From Clostridia bacterium (lineage in GTDB: Bacteria > Bacillota > Clostridia > Oscillospirales > Acutalibacteraceae): a stretch of 64,000 bases of DNA. Below, piece by piece: positions 42,394-52,097 of the stretch (position 1 is the first letter of the stretch; every line of letters begins with the position of its first letter). The stretch covers positions 62,001 to 126,000 of the forward strand of contig JAFZUV010000018.1 of the NCBI GenBank assembly GCA_017618135.1. The letters are read 5' to 3'. The notes below the pieces were generated by a model, which worked only from the letters and a program-made list of their open reading frames with translations, had not been told where the DNA came from and did not search any database. Both the position numbers and the translations under genes were made by a program.

Positions 42394-43542
42394 TCAATCC
42401 TTACTGCACGGACCGGAAGTGAAAGGTACCGGCGTGCCGTTGTTTATACAGTCTATAAGAGTTATAAGCCTGTCCGCCGCCGTTTCGGCATTCCATACGG
42501 TTTTTATGGTATCATATGCGTTTTTGCCGAGCGTCTTGCGAAGCGGCTCGTTTTCTACCAGTTTTTTCACACATTGATATAGAGAATTTTTGTCTTTTCT
42601 GTCGTATATCAGACCGTTTTTACCGTTTTCAATAAGATAGGGAACAGAGCCGATTTCGCGGTTGGCTACGACAGCGCAGGCGTTTGACATTGACTCGTTT
42701 AAAACGGCTCCCCAGCCTTCGCCTTTATCCGAGGTGAAAAGGAAAATATCTGCGCTTCGCATACGCTCTAAAACCTCTTTTGGCGAAAACGGACCGGTAA
42801 AGCTTATAACATCGTTTAGTCCTTTTTCCCTTACTGTATCCTCACATTTTTGCCTTAACTCACCTATGCCGAGCATTTCAATTTGAAAGTCTAAACCGGC
42901 TGCTTTAAGCTTAATTGCAAGATTAATTGCATCCTCCGGATGTTTATATTTAATAAAGCGACTTGCCCAAAGTATTTTTACTTTATCGCCACTTTGTTTT
43001 TGTTTTGCAATTTGGTCATAAGGCAACAGCGCTGTTTCGGGGAAATATCCCCATTTATAAGTTTTTTCAGGGTATGAGAGAATAAATCTGCAGTCCGGCG
43101 CCGTATAAGCGCTCGCACATAGCATATAAAGGTTTTTGCTTCTGTACTTGAAATCCTGCTTGTAATGATACATAAAGACTCTCGGATCAAGCAGTCTTAT
43201 TTTACCTTCCTTAAAAAACCTTTCGGAATAGCGAAAAGTAAGCTTGTTTTGTCTAACCCTTTCTTCTATAAAATAATCGGGTGCCGAACCAATTATCACT
43301 ACATCGCTTTCGGTAGCCAGCTTTAACGCTTTTTTGTGTTCATCATCGTTTTTATATGAGTAAACAACATACGAAACATCCGAAAAATCGTGATATCCTA
43401 TTTTAAGGCGGAATTCCGGTGTCGGTTCTGTTGCGACAAAACGGAAATTTGCGCCTATCCGTTTTATCATTGCTTCACAAAACGGCGTTTGGTGGTGAAG
43501 AAGATAGTTTGAAAAAAAAGTGACTGTTATATTACTTTTCAT
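42394..43542 (-). CDS. Family 4 glycosyltransferase
   Basis: 382 aa from the ATG complementary to 43540-43542; an ATG four codons upstream is the alternative, and neither has a strong ribosome binding site. The opening TVTFFSNYLLHHQTPFCEAM lacks the usual GGxE loop. The C-terminal donor domain is clear: ILWASRFIKYKHPEDAINLA, FTGPFSPKEVLERMRSADIFLFTSDKGEGWGAVLNESMSNACAVVANREIGSVPYLI. Substrate unknown. Confidence 0.88.
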   Translation of the reverse strand: MKSNITVTFFSNYLLHHQTPFCEAMIKRIGANFRFVATEPTPEFRLKIGYHDFSDVSYVVYSYKNDDEHKKALKLATESDVVIIGSAPDYFIEERVRQNKLTFRYSERFFKEGKIRLLDPRVFMYHYKQDFKYRSKNLYMLCASAYTAPDCRFILSYPEKTYKWGYFPETALLPYDQIAKQKQSGDKVKILWASRFIKYKHPEDAINLAIKLKAAGLDFQIEMLGIGELRQKCEDTVREKGLNDVISFTGPFSPKEVLERMRSADIFLFTSDKGEGWGAVLNESMSNACAVVANREIGSVPYLIENGKNGLIYDRKDKNSLYQCVKKLVENEPLRKTLGKNAYDTIKTVWNAETAADRLITLIDCINNGTPVPFTSGPCSKD

Positions 43543-43616
43543 AAAATTTCCCATCTTACTGATAATATCAAAAACAAAATAAATTCAGTCAAAGAATTGC
43601 GAGGCATAACCTCTGA

Positions 43617-44894
43617 TTAAGGTGCCTTATATCCCCTATAAAACGATAAGTAAATATCGTTCAGCGCATTTGCGTTGATCTTTGTTGAATGGGTAATCTC
43701 AGCGCGTTTTATTGCGTTTTTTGAAATCAGATTTGCAGTGTCGATATCGGAAAATACATTCACAATGTATTTTTCTACCATCTGCGGTTTATCAAAAGGA
43801 TATAGAAATCCTTCTTGACGATCCTTAATTAAAGACCTTACACCACCCACATCAGAACAAATGCACGGAACGCCGAGGATCATAGCTTCTCCTAAAGAGT
43901 TTGGGGAGTTTTCCAGTGAGGACGACAGGACAAAAACATTGGACTTCAAAAGTCGGTCGCGCATTTGTTCGGCACTTAAGTCTCCGAGAAAAACAATTTT
44001 TTTTTGGAGAGAGTATTTATTTATCAGCTTGATTAAATATTTCTGGTAATATGTTTGATGTTTAAGATTTGCAAAAAAGCCACCGTGGTTTCCGCCGTTA
44101 CCCGTCGTGTATATGTGTATATCAGGGTATCTTTCAGCTAATTTTGCAAACGCTTTTATAAGATTATGGAAACCTTTAAGAGGATAGTAGCTTTGCGGGA
44201 TAAAAACGGAATGCTTTTCGCAAGCCTCATAATTCCATTTTGGTTGCATATAAAACTCCGAGCGCAGGCTTTCATTACAAAAAAAGTAATTAATATTTTT
44301 GTTTATCCGCGTAATACAAAAGCGATCCCAATCGGTTCTGCCTATTACATTTTTTGCTTTTTTAAGCGCCTCAATTTCATATTTTCCGCGTTTTTCAAAG
44401 CTTTTTTTCTGAAAAAACACATTATCTGCTTTCAAAAAGTCGCGGATGCTGAAACGGTATATTGCGTTTGTGGGAAGTCCCGCATAATAAAACTTTGCGC
44501 ATTCGGAAATCAGGCCTTGAATACTTACAACACATTTATCCAAAAGCTCTGTATTTTCGCAAGCCTTTACCGCCGCAAGAGTATGAGGAAATTCGGTTCC
44601 GAAAATGTGAACTATGTCCGGTTTTTCGGATAGAATTGTTCTTTCGAAAAATTCTACAAGATGCGGATTATATTTATCCGGTGCAGATTCAGGAAACGAT
44701 AAAAATTTTGATTTTTTTGAGTCGCTTAAAATTTGTTTACTCCTATATGGAAAGCAAACCGTAATTGTATGATCATTATTTGAGGTTATACTGTTAAAGA
44801 ACGCGCTGAGCCAGCCGCCGCCGTTGTTTTTCGGCAAATTACAAGCATCAGCTATCTGTGGGATTATGGCATTAATTACCCAAAGAATTTTCAT
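43617..44894 (-). CDS. Family 4 glycosyltransferase
   Basis: 425 aa from the ATG complementary to 44892-44894, which has gagg 6 nt away (a GTG four codons earlier is possible). GT-B fold: the N-terminal part contains KNNGGGWLSAFFNSI, and the donor domain has FIPQSYYPLKGFHNLIKAFAKLAERYPD, GDLSAEQMRDRLLKSNVFVLSSSLENSPNSLGEAMILGVPCICSDVGGVRSLI. The start overlaps the end of the polymerase gene by 23 nt, suggesting they act on the same glycan. Confidence 0.9.
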   Translation of the reverse strand: MKILWVINAIIPQIADACNLPKNNGGGWLSAFFNSITSNNDHTITVCFPYRSKQILSDSKKSKFLSFPESAPDKYNPHLVEFFERTILSEKPDIVHIFGTEFPHTLAAVKACENTELLDKCVVSIQGLISECAKFYYAGLPTNAIYRFSIRDFLKADNVFFQKKSFEKRGKYEIEALKKAKNVIGRTDWDRFCITRINKNINYFFCNESLRSEFYMQPKWNYEACEKHSVFIPQSYYPLKGFHNLIKAFAKLAERYPDIHIYTTGNGGNHGGFFANLKHQTYYQKYLIKLINKYSLQKKIVFLGDLSAEQMRDRLLKSNVFVLSSSLENSPNSLGEAMILGVPCICSDVGGVRSLIKDRQEGFLYPFDKPQMVEKYIVNVFSDIDTANLISKNAIKRAEITHSTKINANALNDIYLSFYRGYKAP

Positions 44895-46098
44895 AATTAT
44901 CCTCACTGTTCAGATTATATATAAACGATAGCAGTACCGGAATGAAAAGCGTCAGCACATTAAGCCACATCCCGGTATTTATAATTGACAAAATTATTGC
45001 TTGTGCAAAAGCCCATAAAACAAATCCGAAATCTTTGCAGTTGTTAAATGGTTTGAAAAAGCATTTGTAAATTGTTTTATAGGCGAAAAACAATGCCGCA
45101 CCGCCGATAATACCGTAATTTGCGAGAGAATCAAGAATAAAAGAATGGCCTCCGGACAGCATCTCGCTACCCATCATTTTGCCGAAAATCGGACTGGATA
45201 AAAATCCCTGTATTGATTTTTCATAAAGTTCAATTCGCTTGCTTTCAGAATTTTCAAGACCGGTTATACCGCCTGCCAGCGCGGTAAGCCTTTCTTTTAA
45301 AACATCGCTGTTAAATATATCGGCAAGCCATAAAAATAAATTTGAAATAATAGGCCATAGGAAGAATATCACCAGAAAAAACAATACCCCGAGCATTAGT
45401 AGTTGGCGTGCACCGATATTTTTTCCAACCAGATAAAGAAGCGAGGAAAGTAAAAACAGTATCAGCGCTGTGGCGTATTCGGATAGGACTATGAGTGCAA
45501 AAAGTGCTGTAGCAATTATTAAAAATACCGGTAGTTTTATCTTTTTTAATTTGTAGGATAGAATAATAACGGGGTATAAAAGAACAGATGTGTAAATGAA
45601 ATCATATCCGCCGATATTATGCCAGGCATATTTTATGTTTTCCGGATCGTCTGATTCTGAAATGGTTGCAAGCGTCCTTGCGGCAAACGGAAACTGAATA
45701 AGACCCACAATGGTTGTAATAACAGTAACAGCTAAGCTGAAAACCACAATAATTGTAAGCAGATAGGCGTTTTCAGGCTTGTGGTAGAAGTAGTAGTACC
45801 CTATAATTACAGGGAGTAAAAACAGCATACTTTGGTAACCCCAGAGAAGAGTTGAACTTTCACTTGTAAAATAGGTGCAAAGCACATGTATCATAAATGG
45901 GAAAAGCACATATATTATTGAGCTTAGCCTACTTATTCCGCCTGAGAGCAAAATAAAACACATCAAAAACAACGCCAGTAGCATATATGCGTATGTGGTT
46001 ATATACGCGCTCACAAAAACAGATAATATCGGCATTGTCATATACATTATTACAATAATTGTCGCCGCGGTTATGGGGTTTAAAACCTTTCTTGTCAT
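44872..46098 (-). CDS. O-antigen polymerase/ligase-like membrane protein (Wzy/WaaL)
   Basis: 408 aa with about ten hydrophobic segments and one larger extracytoplasmic loop near residues 255-310 (FNSDVLKERLTALAGGITGLENSESKRIELYEKSIQGFLSSPIFGKMMGSE, with GGHSFILDSLANYGIIGG beyond it). The xGxHS loop motif followed by hydrophobic glycine-rich segments is typical of Wzy_C polymerases and WaaL ligases. Its presence beside an ABC exporter and without a Wzx flippase in the window is unusual. Assignment as polymerase or ligase cannot be settled from sequence alone. Confidence 0.85.
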   Translation of the reverse strand: MTRKVLNPITAATIIVIMYMTMPILSVFVSAYITTYAYMLLALFLMCFILLSGGISRLSSIIYVLFPFMIHVLCTYFTSESSTLLWGYQSMLFLLPVIIGYYYFYHKPENAYLLTIIVVFSLAVTVITTIVGLIQFPFAARTLATISESDDPENIKYAWHNIGGYDFIYTSVLLYPVIILSYKLKKIKLPVFLIIATALFALIVLSEYATALILFLLSSLLYLVGKNIGARQLLMLGVLFFLVIFFLWPIISNLFLWLADIFNSDVLKERLTALAGGITGLENSESKRIELYEKSIQGFLSSPIFGKMMGSEMLSGGHSFILDSLANYGIIGGAALFFAYKTIYKCFFKPFNNCKDFGFVLWAFAQAIILSIINTGMWLNVLTLFIPVLLSFIYNLNSEDNYENSLGN

Positions 46099-46100
46099 TT

Positions 46101-47273
46101 TTAAATTTCACTCTCTAAAAATTCAATAATCTTTTTTGCCTGGATTATGTTTGACTTGTTTTCAAACACAAACTTTCGTGCTTTAATCCCTAATTCGTTT
46201 CTTTTCTCAAAATCCTCAGAAAAAATTTCTCTGAGCTTATCTGAAATACCAATAGGCGTTTCGTCCTCTAATATGTATACATACGGATAGTACTCTTCCG
46301 GCATACCGGGAAGCTTGGTTGTAAGAAGCGGAGTACCGGAAGCCATATATTCCATATTCTTTGATGGAAAGGAGTACTTTGTGTATTCCGGTGCTGTAGG
46401 GCGAGGGTTTATAAGAAGCGCCGCCGCTTGTTCGGCTTCTACAATTTCACTGTTTTCTTTAACACCCATATACTCTATGCCGGAATATTCTTTTGCGGCT
46501 TTTTTCAATGCATCAGCATAATCTCCGCCGCCGTAAATTATCAGTTTACAGTTGTCTATATTTGCAAGCAAAAACCCCTCTACAAGGTTTTTGATACCAT
46601 ACATTTCCATTACGCTTCCGGCATATATTATTTGTTTTATACCGGTTATCACTTCTGTCTTTTCACCGGTTTTGTCAGGTTTTAGCGAAGAGTCAATATG
46701 CCCTTCAAGCACAATATTGGGCTTGGCATTACGGTTAACCTTTTGATTCATAGCGTCGGTAAGAAGGATAAAACCATTTACCGACCCAAAAAAACGGTTT
46801 GCAAATTTTCTCGTAATTCCTTCGCCGTACATCATATCCGGGATATCGGTCACTATGGTTATTATGGGGATTTTTTTAATCTTTGACGCCAGCATCATAC
46901 CATAGGCGTTTGAGATATTAAGACAATCACAAATAATATATGTATCTTTCCGCTTTTTTGCTTTGAGTACGCCGAAAAAAGCGCCCAAAAATATTGAGAT
47001 ATGGCGGAAAACAGGAAGATTTATCGTTTTATAATAATGGAAATATACTCCGTTCTCTGTTTCGTCCTTTTCACGAATAAAAAGCTTTTTTGTAAGCTCA
47101 CGGTTTATGGGTAGCCCTGAGAAACATTTGATGTCAGCACCATTAGCAGCAAGACCTTTTATAAGCAAACCGTGATACTTTTGGTCAGGTCTGAGAATTG
47201 ATATGTTTTTGCCCGACATCAGTTCATTGTATTTTCCATCGGTACAGTTTGAAAAACCGTAAAGTATGTACAT
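46101..47273 (-). CDS. Family 4-like glycosyltransferase
   Basis: 390 aa. The N-terminal half is divergent and mentions of GLLIKGLAANGADIKCFSG suggest a GT-B acceptor domain. The C-terminal half is recognisable: IIYAGSVMEMYGIKNLVEGFLLA, LIIYGGGDYADALKKAAKEY, YTKYSFPSKNMEYMASGTPLLTTKLPGMPEEY. It overlaps the deacetylase stop-start junction by one base. Substrate unknown. Confidence 0.85.
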   Translation of the reverse strand: MYILYGFSNCTDGKYNELMSGKNISILRPDQKYHGLLIKGLAANGADIKCFSGLPINRELTKKLFIREKDETENGVYFHYYKTINLPVFRHISIFLGAFFGVLKAKKRKDTYIICDCLNISNAYGMMLASKIKKIPIITIVTDIPDMMYGEGITRKFANRFFGSVNGFILLTDAMNQKVNRNAKPNIVLEGHIDSSLKPDKTGEKTEVITGIKQIIYAGSVMEMYGIKNLVEGFLLANIDNCKLIIYGGGDYADALKKAAKEYSGIEYMGVKENSEIVEAEQAAALLINPRPTAPEYTKYSFPSKNMEYMASGTPLLTTKLPGMPEEYYPYVYILEDETPIGISDKLREIFSEDFEKRNELGIKARKFVFENKSNIIQAKKIIEFLESEI

Positions 47274-48028
47274 TATAAATCTCCGTAACTAATAAGCTCA
47301 ACGCCGAATTTATCGGATATGCTTAAAAGAGGCACTCCGGCAGGCGTGCCGTTTTCAAAGTTTCGCCTGTCAATAAGTATATTATTTTTATCATAATCGG
47401 GGTGTACCATAATTTCAATATCGGGCGGCAAATCGCTATCTATATCTTTAAGACTTCCGAAAAGGCCGGTGGTATAAAACCCTTTTTTGACAAGTCTTTT
47501 ATTGTAAATGTTTTTAACCGCCTTTTTATAACAAGGTATTGCGCCGGTATTCCGGTGTAATCTTATTTTGTTTATCCCGCTTTCACGGCAGATTCTAAGC
47601 ACTATCGGCGATATAAAAAGCGCCGTGTGTATGTGATGGTGTGAGTCGGCATGGTCGATAATAAAACCGGCGTTTTTTAACTTTTTCACTTGGGCGGAAA
47701 GCTCTTTATAAACCGCTGTTTTTTCTGATTCGTTTAACAGTTTTAGCCTGTTTATCCTATTATGAAATTTACCGTTTTCGCAAAATGTGGCGCAGTATTT
47801 TATATCATCAGTCAGCGGTATGCCCTGTGTAAGATTAAAATGTATGCCGACCTTGTCACAAAACCCGTGTTTATTTGCAAGCACAACCGCCTCATCAAAT
47901 GCCTTTCCGTTTGCAAGCATAGTAGTATTGCTTATAAGACCTTTATCAAACGCGTCAGCTATGGCGCGATTTGCACTTTCTGATAAACCGAAATCATCGG
48001 CGTTGATTATTATTTGACTTACAGACAT
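47273..48028 (-). CDS. YdjC/ChbG-family carbohydrate deacetylase
   Basis: 251 aa. The metal-binding signature is IIINADDFGLSESANRAI at the N-terminus, with the histidines in FIIDHADSHHHIHTALFI. ChbG-type enzymes remove N-acetyl groups from chitooligosaccharides or other GlcNAc-containing compounds. Placed between a glycosyltransferase and a UDP-HexNAc dehydrogenase gene, it may de-N-acetylate an amino sugar of the glycan, as inference. It is 1 nt from the dehydrogenase gene. Confidence 0.9.
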   Translation of the reverse strand: MSVSQIIINADDFGLSESANRAIADAFDKGLISNTTMLANGKAFDEAVVLANKHGFCDKVGIHFNLTQGIPLTDDIKYCATFCENGKFHNRINRLKLLNESEKTAVYKELSAQVKKLKNAGFIIDHADSHHHIHTALFISPIVLRICRESGINKIRLHRNTGAIPCYKKAVKNIYNKRLVKKGFYTTGLFGSLKDIDSDLPPDIEIMVHPDYDKNNILIDRRNFENGTPAGVPLLSISDKFGVELISYGDL

Positions 48029-48029
48029 T

Positions 48030-49355
48030 TTATAATCTCCAATAACTTAATCCCGATTTTTTAAGGTCGTTTACAGAGTATATCCCCTTGACGTCGATAA
48101 TCACCTTTTGATTATCGTTAAGAGAATTATTATACAGTTTTTTTATATCACTTAAATTAAGTGCTTTAAACTCATCGTGCGCTACGGCTGCAATAACACA
48201 GTCAACATTGTTTATATCACTTAATTCTGTAAGAGTAACGCCGTATTCAAGTTCCGCATCTCTTTCGCTTGCCCAAGGGTCAACAATTTGTGGTTTTATA
48301 CCATATTCGTTAAGAGCTTTTATAATATCGTCAACCTTGCTGTTGCGCGTATCAGGACAGTTTTCTTTGAAGGTCAGTCCCAGAATAACGACATTAGATT
48401 TTTTAGGCGCCTGACCTGCTTTTATCATTTGCTTGATTGCAGATTCCGCAATATACTTGCCCATACCGTCATTTACTATTCTGCCGTTAAGTATTATTTG
48501 ACTATGGTATCCGAGCTTTTCGGCTTGGTATGTAAAGTAGTATGGGTCAACGCCTATGCAGTGACCGCCCACAAGACCGGGTCTGAAACCTAATGCATTC
48601 CATTTGGTGTTCATACCGTCTACTACTTCATTTGTATCTATTCCCATACGGTCGAATACCATAGCAAGTTCATTCATAAAGGCAATGTTTATATCCCTCT
48701 GGCTGTTTTCAACAACCTTCACCGCTTCCGCGGTTTTTATTGTGCTGACAGGATAAGCACCTACTTCAATTACTATATCATAAACATTTTTTATTTCTTG
48801 AAGCGACTCTTCATCCATGCCGGAAACAATTTTTTTAATGTTCTCAAGACGATGCACCTTATCTCCCGGATTTATACGCTCAGGAGAATAGCCTACTTTA
48901 AAATCAACGCCGCATTTAAGACCGGATTGCTCTTCAAGTACAGGTATGCAAACATCCTCGGTAACACCGGGATAAACTGTTGATTCGTAAACGACTATCG
49001 ACCCTTTAGTAAGATTGCGGCCAACAATTTCCGAGGCACCTATTACAGGGGTGAGGTCAGGTGTATGGTCAGTATTTACCGGAGTAGGCACTGCGACAAT
49101 ATGGAAAGAGGCCTCTTTAAGTCGATTTTCATCAGAAGTGAAGTCAACTGTGGTTTTTGCAATCACTTCATTTCCCACTTCGTTTGTTGGATCTATGCCT
49201 TTTTTGTAAAGTTCAATTTTTGATTTATTCAGGTCAAAGCCGATTACATCAATACCTTTTGCGGCAAATGCAACGGCTATCGGCATACCGACATAACCGA
49301 GACCTATCAGGGACAGCTTACTTTTGCCTGTTTTTAAATCTTTAAATATACTCAT
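48030..49355 (-). CDS. UDP-N-acetylhexosamine-type dehydrogenase (WbpA/TviB-like)
   Basis: 441 aa from the ATG complementary to 49353-49355 (ggaga upstream); an upstream in-frame start adds 19 unrelated residues. The NAD fold is LIGLGYVGMPIAVAFA, the catalytic Cys is residue 266 in LVGGHCIGVDPYY, and GLTFKENCPDTRNSKV marks the UDP-binding C-terminal domain. This subgroup oxidises C6 of UDP-GlcNAc/GalNAc/ManNAc, unlike the UDP-glucose type at 27226. It would give an acidic N-acetylated sugar. Confidence 0.92.
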   Translation of the reverse strand: MSIFKDLKTGKSKLSLIGLGYVGMPIAVAFAAKGIDVIGFDLNKSKIELYKKGIDPTNEVGNEVIAKTTVDFTSDENRLKEASFHIVAVPTPVNTDHTPDLTPVIGASEIVGRNLTKGSIVVYESTVYPGVTEDVCIPVLEEQSGLKCGVDFKVGYSPERINPGDKVHRLENIKKIVSGMDEESLQEIKNVYDIVIEVGAYPVSTIKTAEAVKVVENSQRDINIAFMNELAMVFDRMGIDTNEVVDGMNTKWNALGFRPGLVGGHCIGVDPYYFTYQAEKLGYHSQIILNGRIVNDGMGKYIAESAIKQMIKAGQAPKKSNVVILGLTFKENCPDTRNSKVDDIIKALNEYGIKPQIVDPWASERDAELEYGVTLTELSDINNVDCVIAAVAHDEFKALNLSDIKKLYNNSLNDNQKVIIDVKGIYSVNDLKKSGLSYWRL

Positions 49356-49356
49356 T

Positions 49357-50499
49357 TTATTCTCCAATTGACTTTTCAGCAATTTTTTTGTAAGAAAAAG
49401 CCGGTATTCCAAGCTTTTCAGATACGGTTTTCATTTCAGGTATGTGTCCGACAGCTTCACATATTACCCGCTTGTATTCATCAACAGAGTCGGACTCGAA
49501 AAACATACAGTTGCCGCCTAAATCTATATGATCAAAGCCGGGTATCCTTTTAAATACACACGGTTTACCCATACCTACCGCCTGTTCCCATAGCACAGAA
49601 TGCAGTCCGGGAAAAGCAATCAGGTCCGCAAAAGCAAATTCGTCATATATCTTTTCGGGAGTCACCCAACCGATATAATGAACAAAAGCTGATGTTTGAT
49701 TAAGAAAACCGGTTTTTAATTCGGGTACAACACTACCGAACACATATAATTTAATATGTTCGTCGGCAAGCTCGTTAACGGCTTTCATCAGGCTTATAAT
49801 CTGTGGCTTATTGTGATCGATTTTACCGCCTGTAACAATACAAATCTGGTTGTCGCCGCAACCGCGTTCTTTCCGCTTCTTTTCTCGGATGTTCAACGAT
49901 TTTACTCTGTCAACTTCCTCGTCGTCAGCACCCATAACAAGCAATTCGCACTTGTCTTCAGGTAATTTATAAACATCAATTAAAAAATCCACTCTTGCGG
50001 GCAAAACTCCGTAAAACTTTTTAACATAAGGATTTATTTTTCTTGCAATATTGCGCCAGAGGAGTTTGTGTAATAATGTTTTTGATAAAAAATTCCTGGC
50101 ACTGTTAAAAAAATCGCTGTGATTATCAACATAGACCGTGCAGTTGCTATAATGCTTTAAGTATTTTACAACCGTTATAATGTCAAGACATTGAACATCG
50201 TGAATAAATAAAATATCGGGTTTTATTTCTTGCAGGAAAGACATAACTTCCGGATATCTTTCGAGTCTTCCGCCAAGGCTCAATCCTTTTTTTTGCTGAC
50301 AGCGGATTACATTTACGCCGTACTTATTTTTATATTTTGTATCCTTGGTAGTTTTAATTTCGTTTGCATCCCAAACATAAGGAGTTGCAATGAGAAAAAC
50401 ATCAGCGCCCGATAGGGCGTGGTATTTTGCTAACAGGTTTTCCTGATAACTCCAACCTTCGTTATAGGGACCGTGCAAACATAAATGACAAATTCGCAT
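49357..50499 (-). CDS. Glycosyltransferase (GT4-like)
   Basis: 380 aa from the ATG complementary to 50497-50499 (aaagga upstream). RICHLCLHGPYNEGWSYQENLLAKYHAL opens the protein. The donor domain contains CIVTGGKIDHNKPQIISLMKAV, HYIGWVTPEKIYDEFAFADLIAFPGLHSVLWEQAVGMGKPCVFKRI, a weak version of the GT4 motif. It lies 74 nt downstream of the fdtA-like gene, the widest gap inside the cluster; I see no clear promoter there. Confidence 0.8.
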   Translation of the reverse strand: MRICHLCLHGPYNEGWSYQENLLAKYHALSGADVFLIATPYVWDANEIKTTKDTKYKNKYGVNVIRCQQKKGLSLGGRLERYPEVMSFLQEIKPDILFIHDVQCLDIITVVKYLKHYSNCTVYVDNHSDFFNSARNFLSKTLLHKLLWRNIARKINPYVKKFYGVLPARVDFLIDVYKLPEDKCELLVMGADDEEVDRVKSLNIREKKRKERGCGDNQICIVTGGKIDHNKPQIISLMKAVNELADEHIKLYVFGSVVPELKTGFLNQTSAFVHYIGWVTPEKIYDEFAFADLIAFPGLHSVLWEQAVGMGKPCVFKRIPGFDHIDLGGNCMFFESDSVDEYKRVICEAVGHIPEMKTVSEKLGIPAFSYKKIAEKSIGE

Positions 50500-50573
50500 A
50501 CTATGTCCTTTCCGGTCAATCCGGCGAGAGTAAAACACGCCAGATTAAAAATATGCTTTATAAAAAAATCGTT

Positions 50574-50993
50574 TTAAACTGAGCTTTCATTCATTAGTTT
50601 TTCATAATCTGAGTAATCGCGAATGTATTCGGAAGCGTCGTAATGCGTGCTTGCCAATACCAGAAGAACAGAATCCTCTGAAAAATCGTACATATCTTTC
50701 CACACCATTTTAGGAATATAAACGCCAATCATAGGTCTGTCAAGTTTAACTATAAATTCTTCTTTGCTGTCAGTAATACGCACTTTGCTCTTTCCCGCCA
50801 CATTTATCAAAACAAATTCCGATTCTCTGTTCGCGTGCTGTCCTCTTACAACAGAGCTGTCAGATTCATAGATATAAAATACGCGTTTTATATCAAAAGG
50901 TATCGCCCGGTTGCCTTCTATTACAACAAGCTTACCTCTTTCGTCGCCTAAGTCATTAAACTCTAAGAGAGTGCATTTATCTTTCAAACTCAT
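50574..50993 (-). CDS. fdtA: FdtA-like dTDP-hexose 3,4-ketoisomerase (cupin)
   Basis: 139-aa WxcM-like cupin. Typical segments are LEFNDLGDERGKLVVIEGNRAIPFDIKRVFYIY, SSVVRGQHANRESEFVLINVAGKSKVRI, MIGVYIPKMVWKDMYDFSEDSVLLVLAS. RGxHAH-type active-site residues appear as RGQHANRE, in which the second catalytic His is replaced by Asn. FdtA isomerises dTDP-4-keto-6-deoxyglucose to the 3-keto sugar. It is 2 nt from the aminotransferase gene, as in dTDP-Fuc3N pathways. Confidence 0.85.
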   Translation of the reverse strand: MSLKDKCTLLEFNDLGDERGKLVVIEGNRAIPFDIKRVFYIYESDSSVVRGQHANRESEFVLINVAGKSKVRITDSKEEFIVKLDRPMIGVYIPKMVWKDMYDFSEDSVLLVLASTHYDASEYIRDYSDYEKLMNESSV

Positions 50994-50995
50994 TT

Positions 50996-52096
50996 TTATT
51001 TCCTCATAAAATTATTTATTGTTTGAATAACAAGTTTCTGTTCCTGCTCTGTCATACCGTTATAAATAGGTAAACTCAATACCTCGTCCGCATATTTTTC
51101 CGCAATAGGGAAATCACCTTTTTTGTATCCCAGATAAGCATATGCTTCAGAGAGATGCGGGGGAATGGGGTAATGAATCAGAGTACCTATATCATGATTT
51201 TTAAGGTGCTCCGCCAGGGCGTCTCTGTGCTCAGGCACATGCACAACGAACTGATGCCAAGTTGAGTCTGCGCCCGGACGAATTTTAGGTAATTGTATCA
51301 ATGGATTTTTAATCTCTGTGTAATATCTGTCTGCTATTTTACAACGCTCTTTATTAAACTCGTCAAGATGGCTTAATTTTACTCTTAACAACCCGGCTTG
51401 CATTTCGTCAAGTCTGCTATTACTGCCTACTATCATATTATGATACCGTTTCTGAGAACCGTAATTACGGAAAACTCTAAACTTTTCGGAAAGCTCTTTA
51501 TCGTTTGTTACAACGGCACCCGCATCGCCGAAAGCTCCGCATCCTTTGCTTGGGTAAAAGCTAAAACATCCTACATTACCGAATGTGCCTACAGTTCGAT
51601 TTTTCCAATGATTACCGTGGCTTTGTGCACAGTCCTCAACAACTTTTAAATTGTATTTTTCGGCAATTGACATAATATCTGTCATATCACATGCTTGTCC
51701 GTACAAGTGTACAGCAAGAATTGCTCTGGTTTTTCCGGTGATTTTTTCTTCTATGAGGCTTGAGTCGATGTTATCGTATTGGTCAGGCTCTACAAATACG
51801 GGCGTTGCACCGTTAATTGTGATACCCATAACGCATGCAATATACGCGTTTGAGCATACGATTACCTCATCGCCTTTTCCGATGTCAAGCAGGCGGAAAC
51901 TTATCCAAAGAGCGTCCAATCCTGAAGCAAGACCTACGCAATATTTTGCGCCGATGTAATTTGCCCACTCCTGCTCGAAGCTTTCGACCTCTTTGCCGAG
52001 TATATACCATCCGGAGTCCAAAACCTCACAGGCTTTTTTTCTGTATTCATCAGCATGCAGAGAGTATTGTCTGCGGAGGTTGTTCGGCATAATCAT
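50996..52096 (-). CDS. fdtB: FdtB-like 3-keto sugar aminotransferase
   Basis: 366-aa DegT/DnrJ/EryC1 aminotransferase. The PLP Lys is residue 184 in FYPSKGCGAFGDAGAV, with Asp in VVEDCAQSHGNHW and LASGLDALWISFRLL for phosphate binding. Directly beside the fdtA-like cupin, it is predicted to make dTDP-3-amino-3,6-dideoxy-hexose (Fuc3N or Qui3N). dTDP-glucose synthesis genes are not in the window and must be elsewhere. The start has ggagaa upstream. Confidence 0.88.
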   Translation of the reverse strand: MIMPNNLRRQYSLHADEYRKKACEVLDSGWYILGKEVESFEQEWANYIGAKYCVGLASGLDALWISFRLLDIGKGDEVIVCSNAYIACVMGITINGATPVFVEPDQYDNIDSSLIEEKITGKTRAILAVHLYGQACDMTDIMSIAEKYNLKVVEDCAQSHGNHWKNRTVGTFGNVGCFSFYPSKGCGAFGDAGAVVTNDKELSEKFRVFRNYGSQKRYHNMIVGSNSRLDEMQAGLLRVKLSHLDEFNKERCKIADRYYTEIKNPLIQLPKIRPGADSTWHQFVVHVPEHRDALAEHLKNHDIGTLIHYPIPPHLSEAYAYLGYKKGDFPIAEKYADEVLSLPIYNGMTEQEQKLVIQTINNFMRK

Positions 52097-52097
52097 T

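Noticed and set aside
44166..44633. 155-codon plus-strand frame
   Set aside because: Antisense shadow of the GT4 gene at 43617-44894; Phe/Lys/Ile-rich with no motif.
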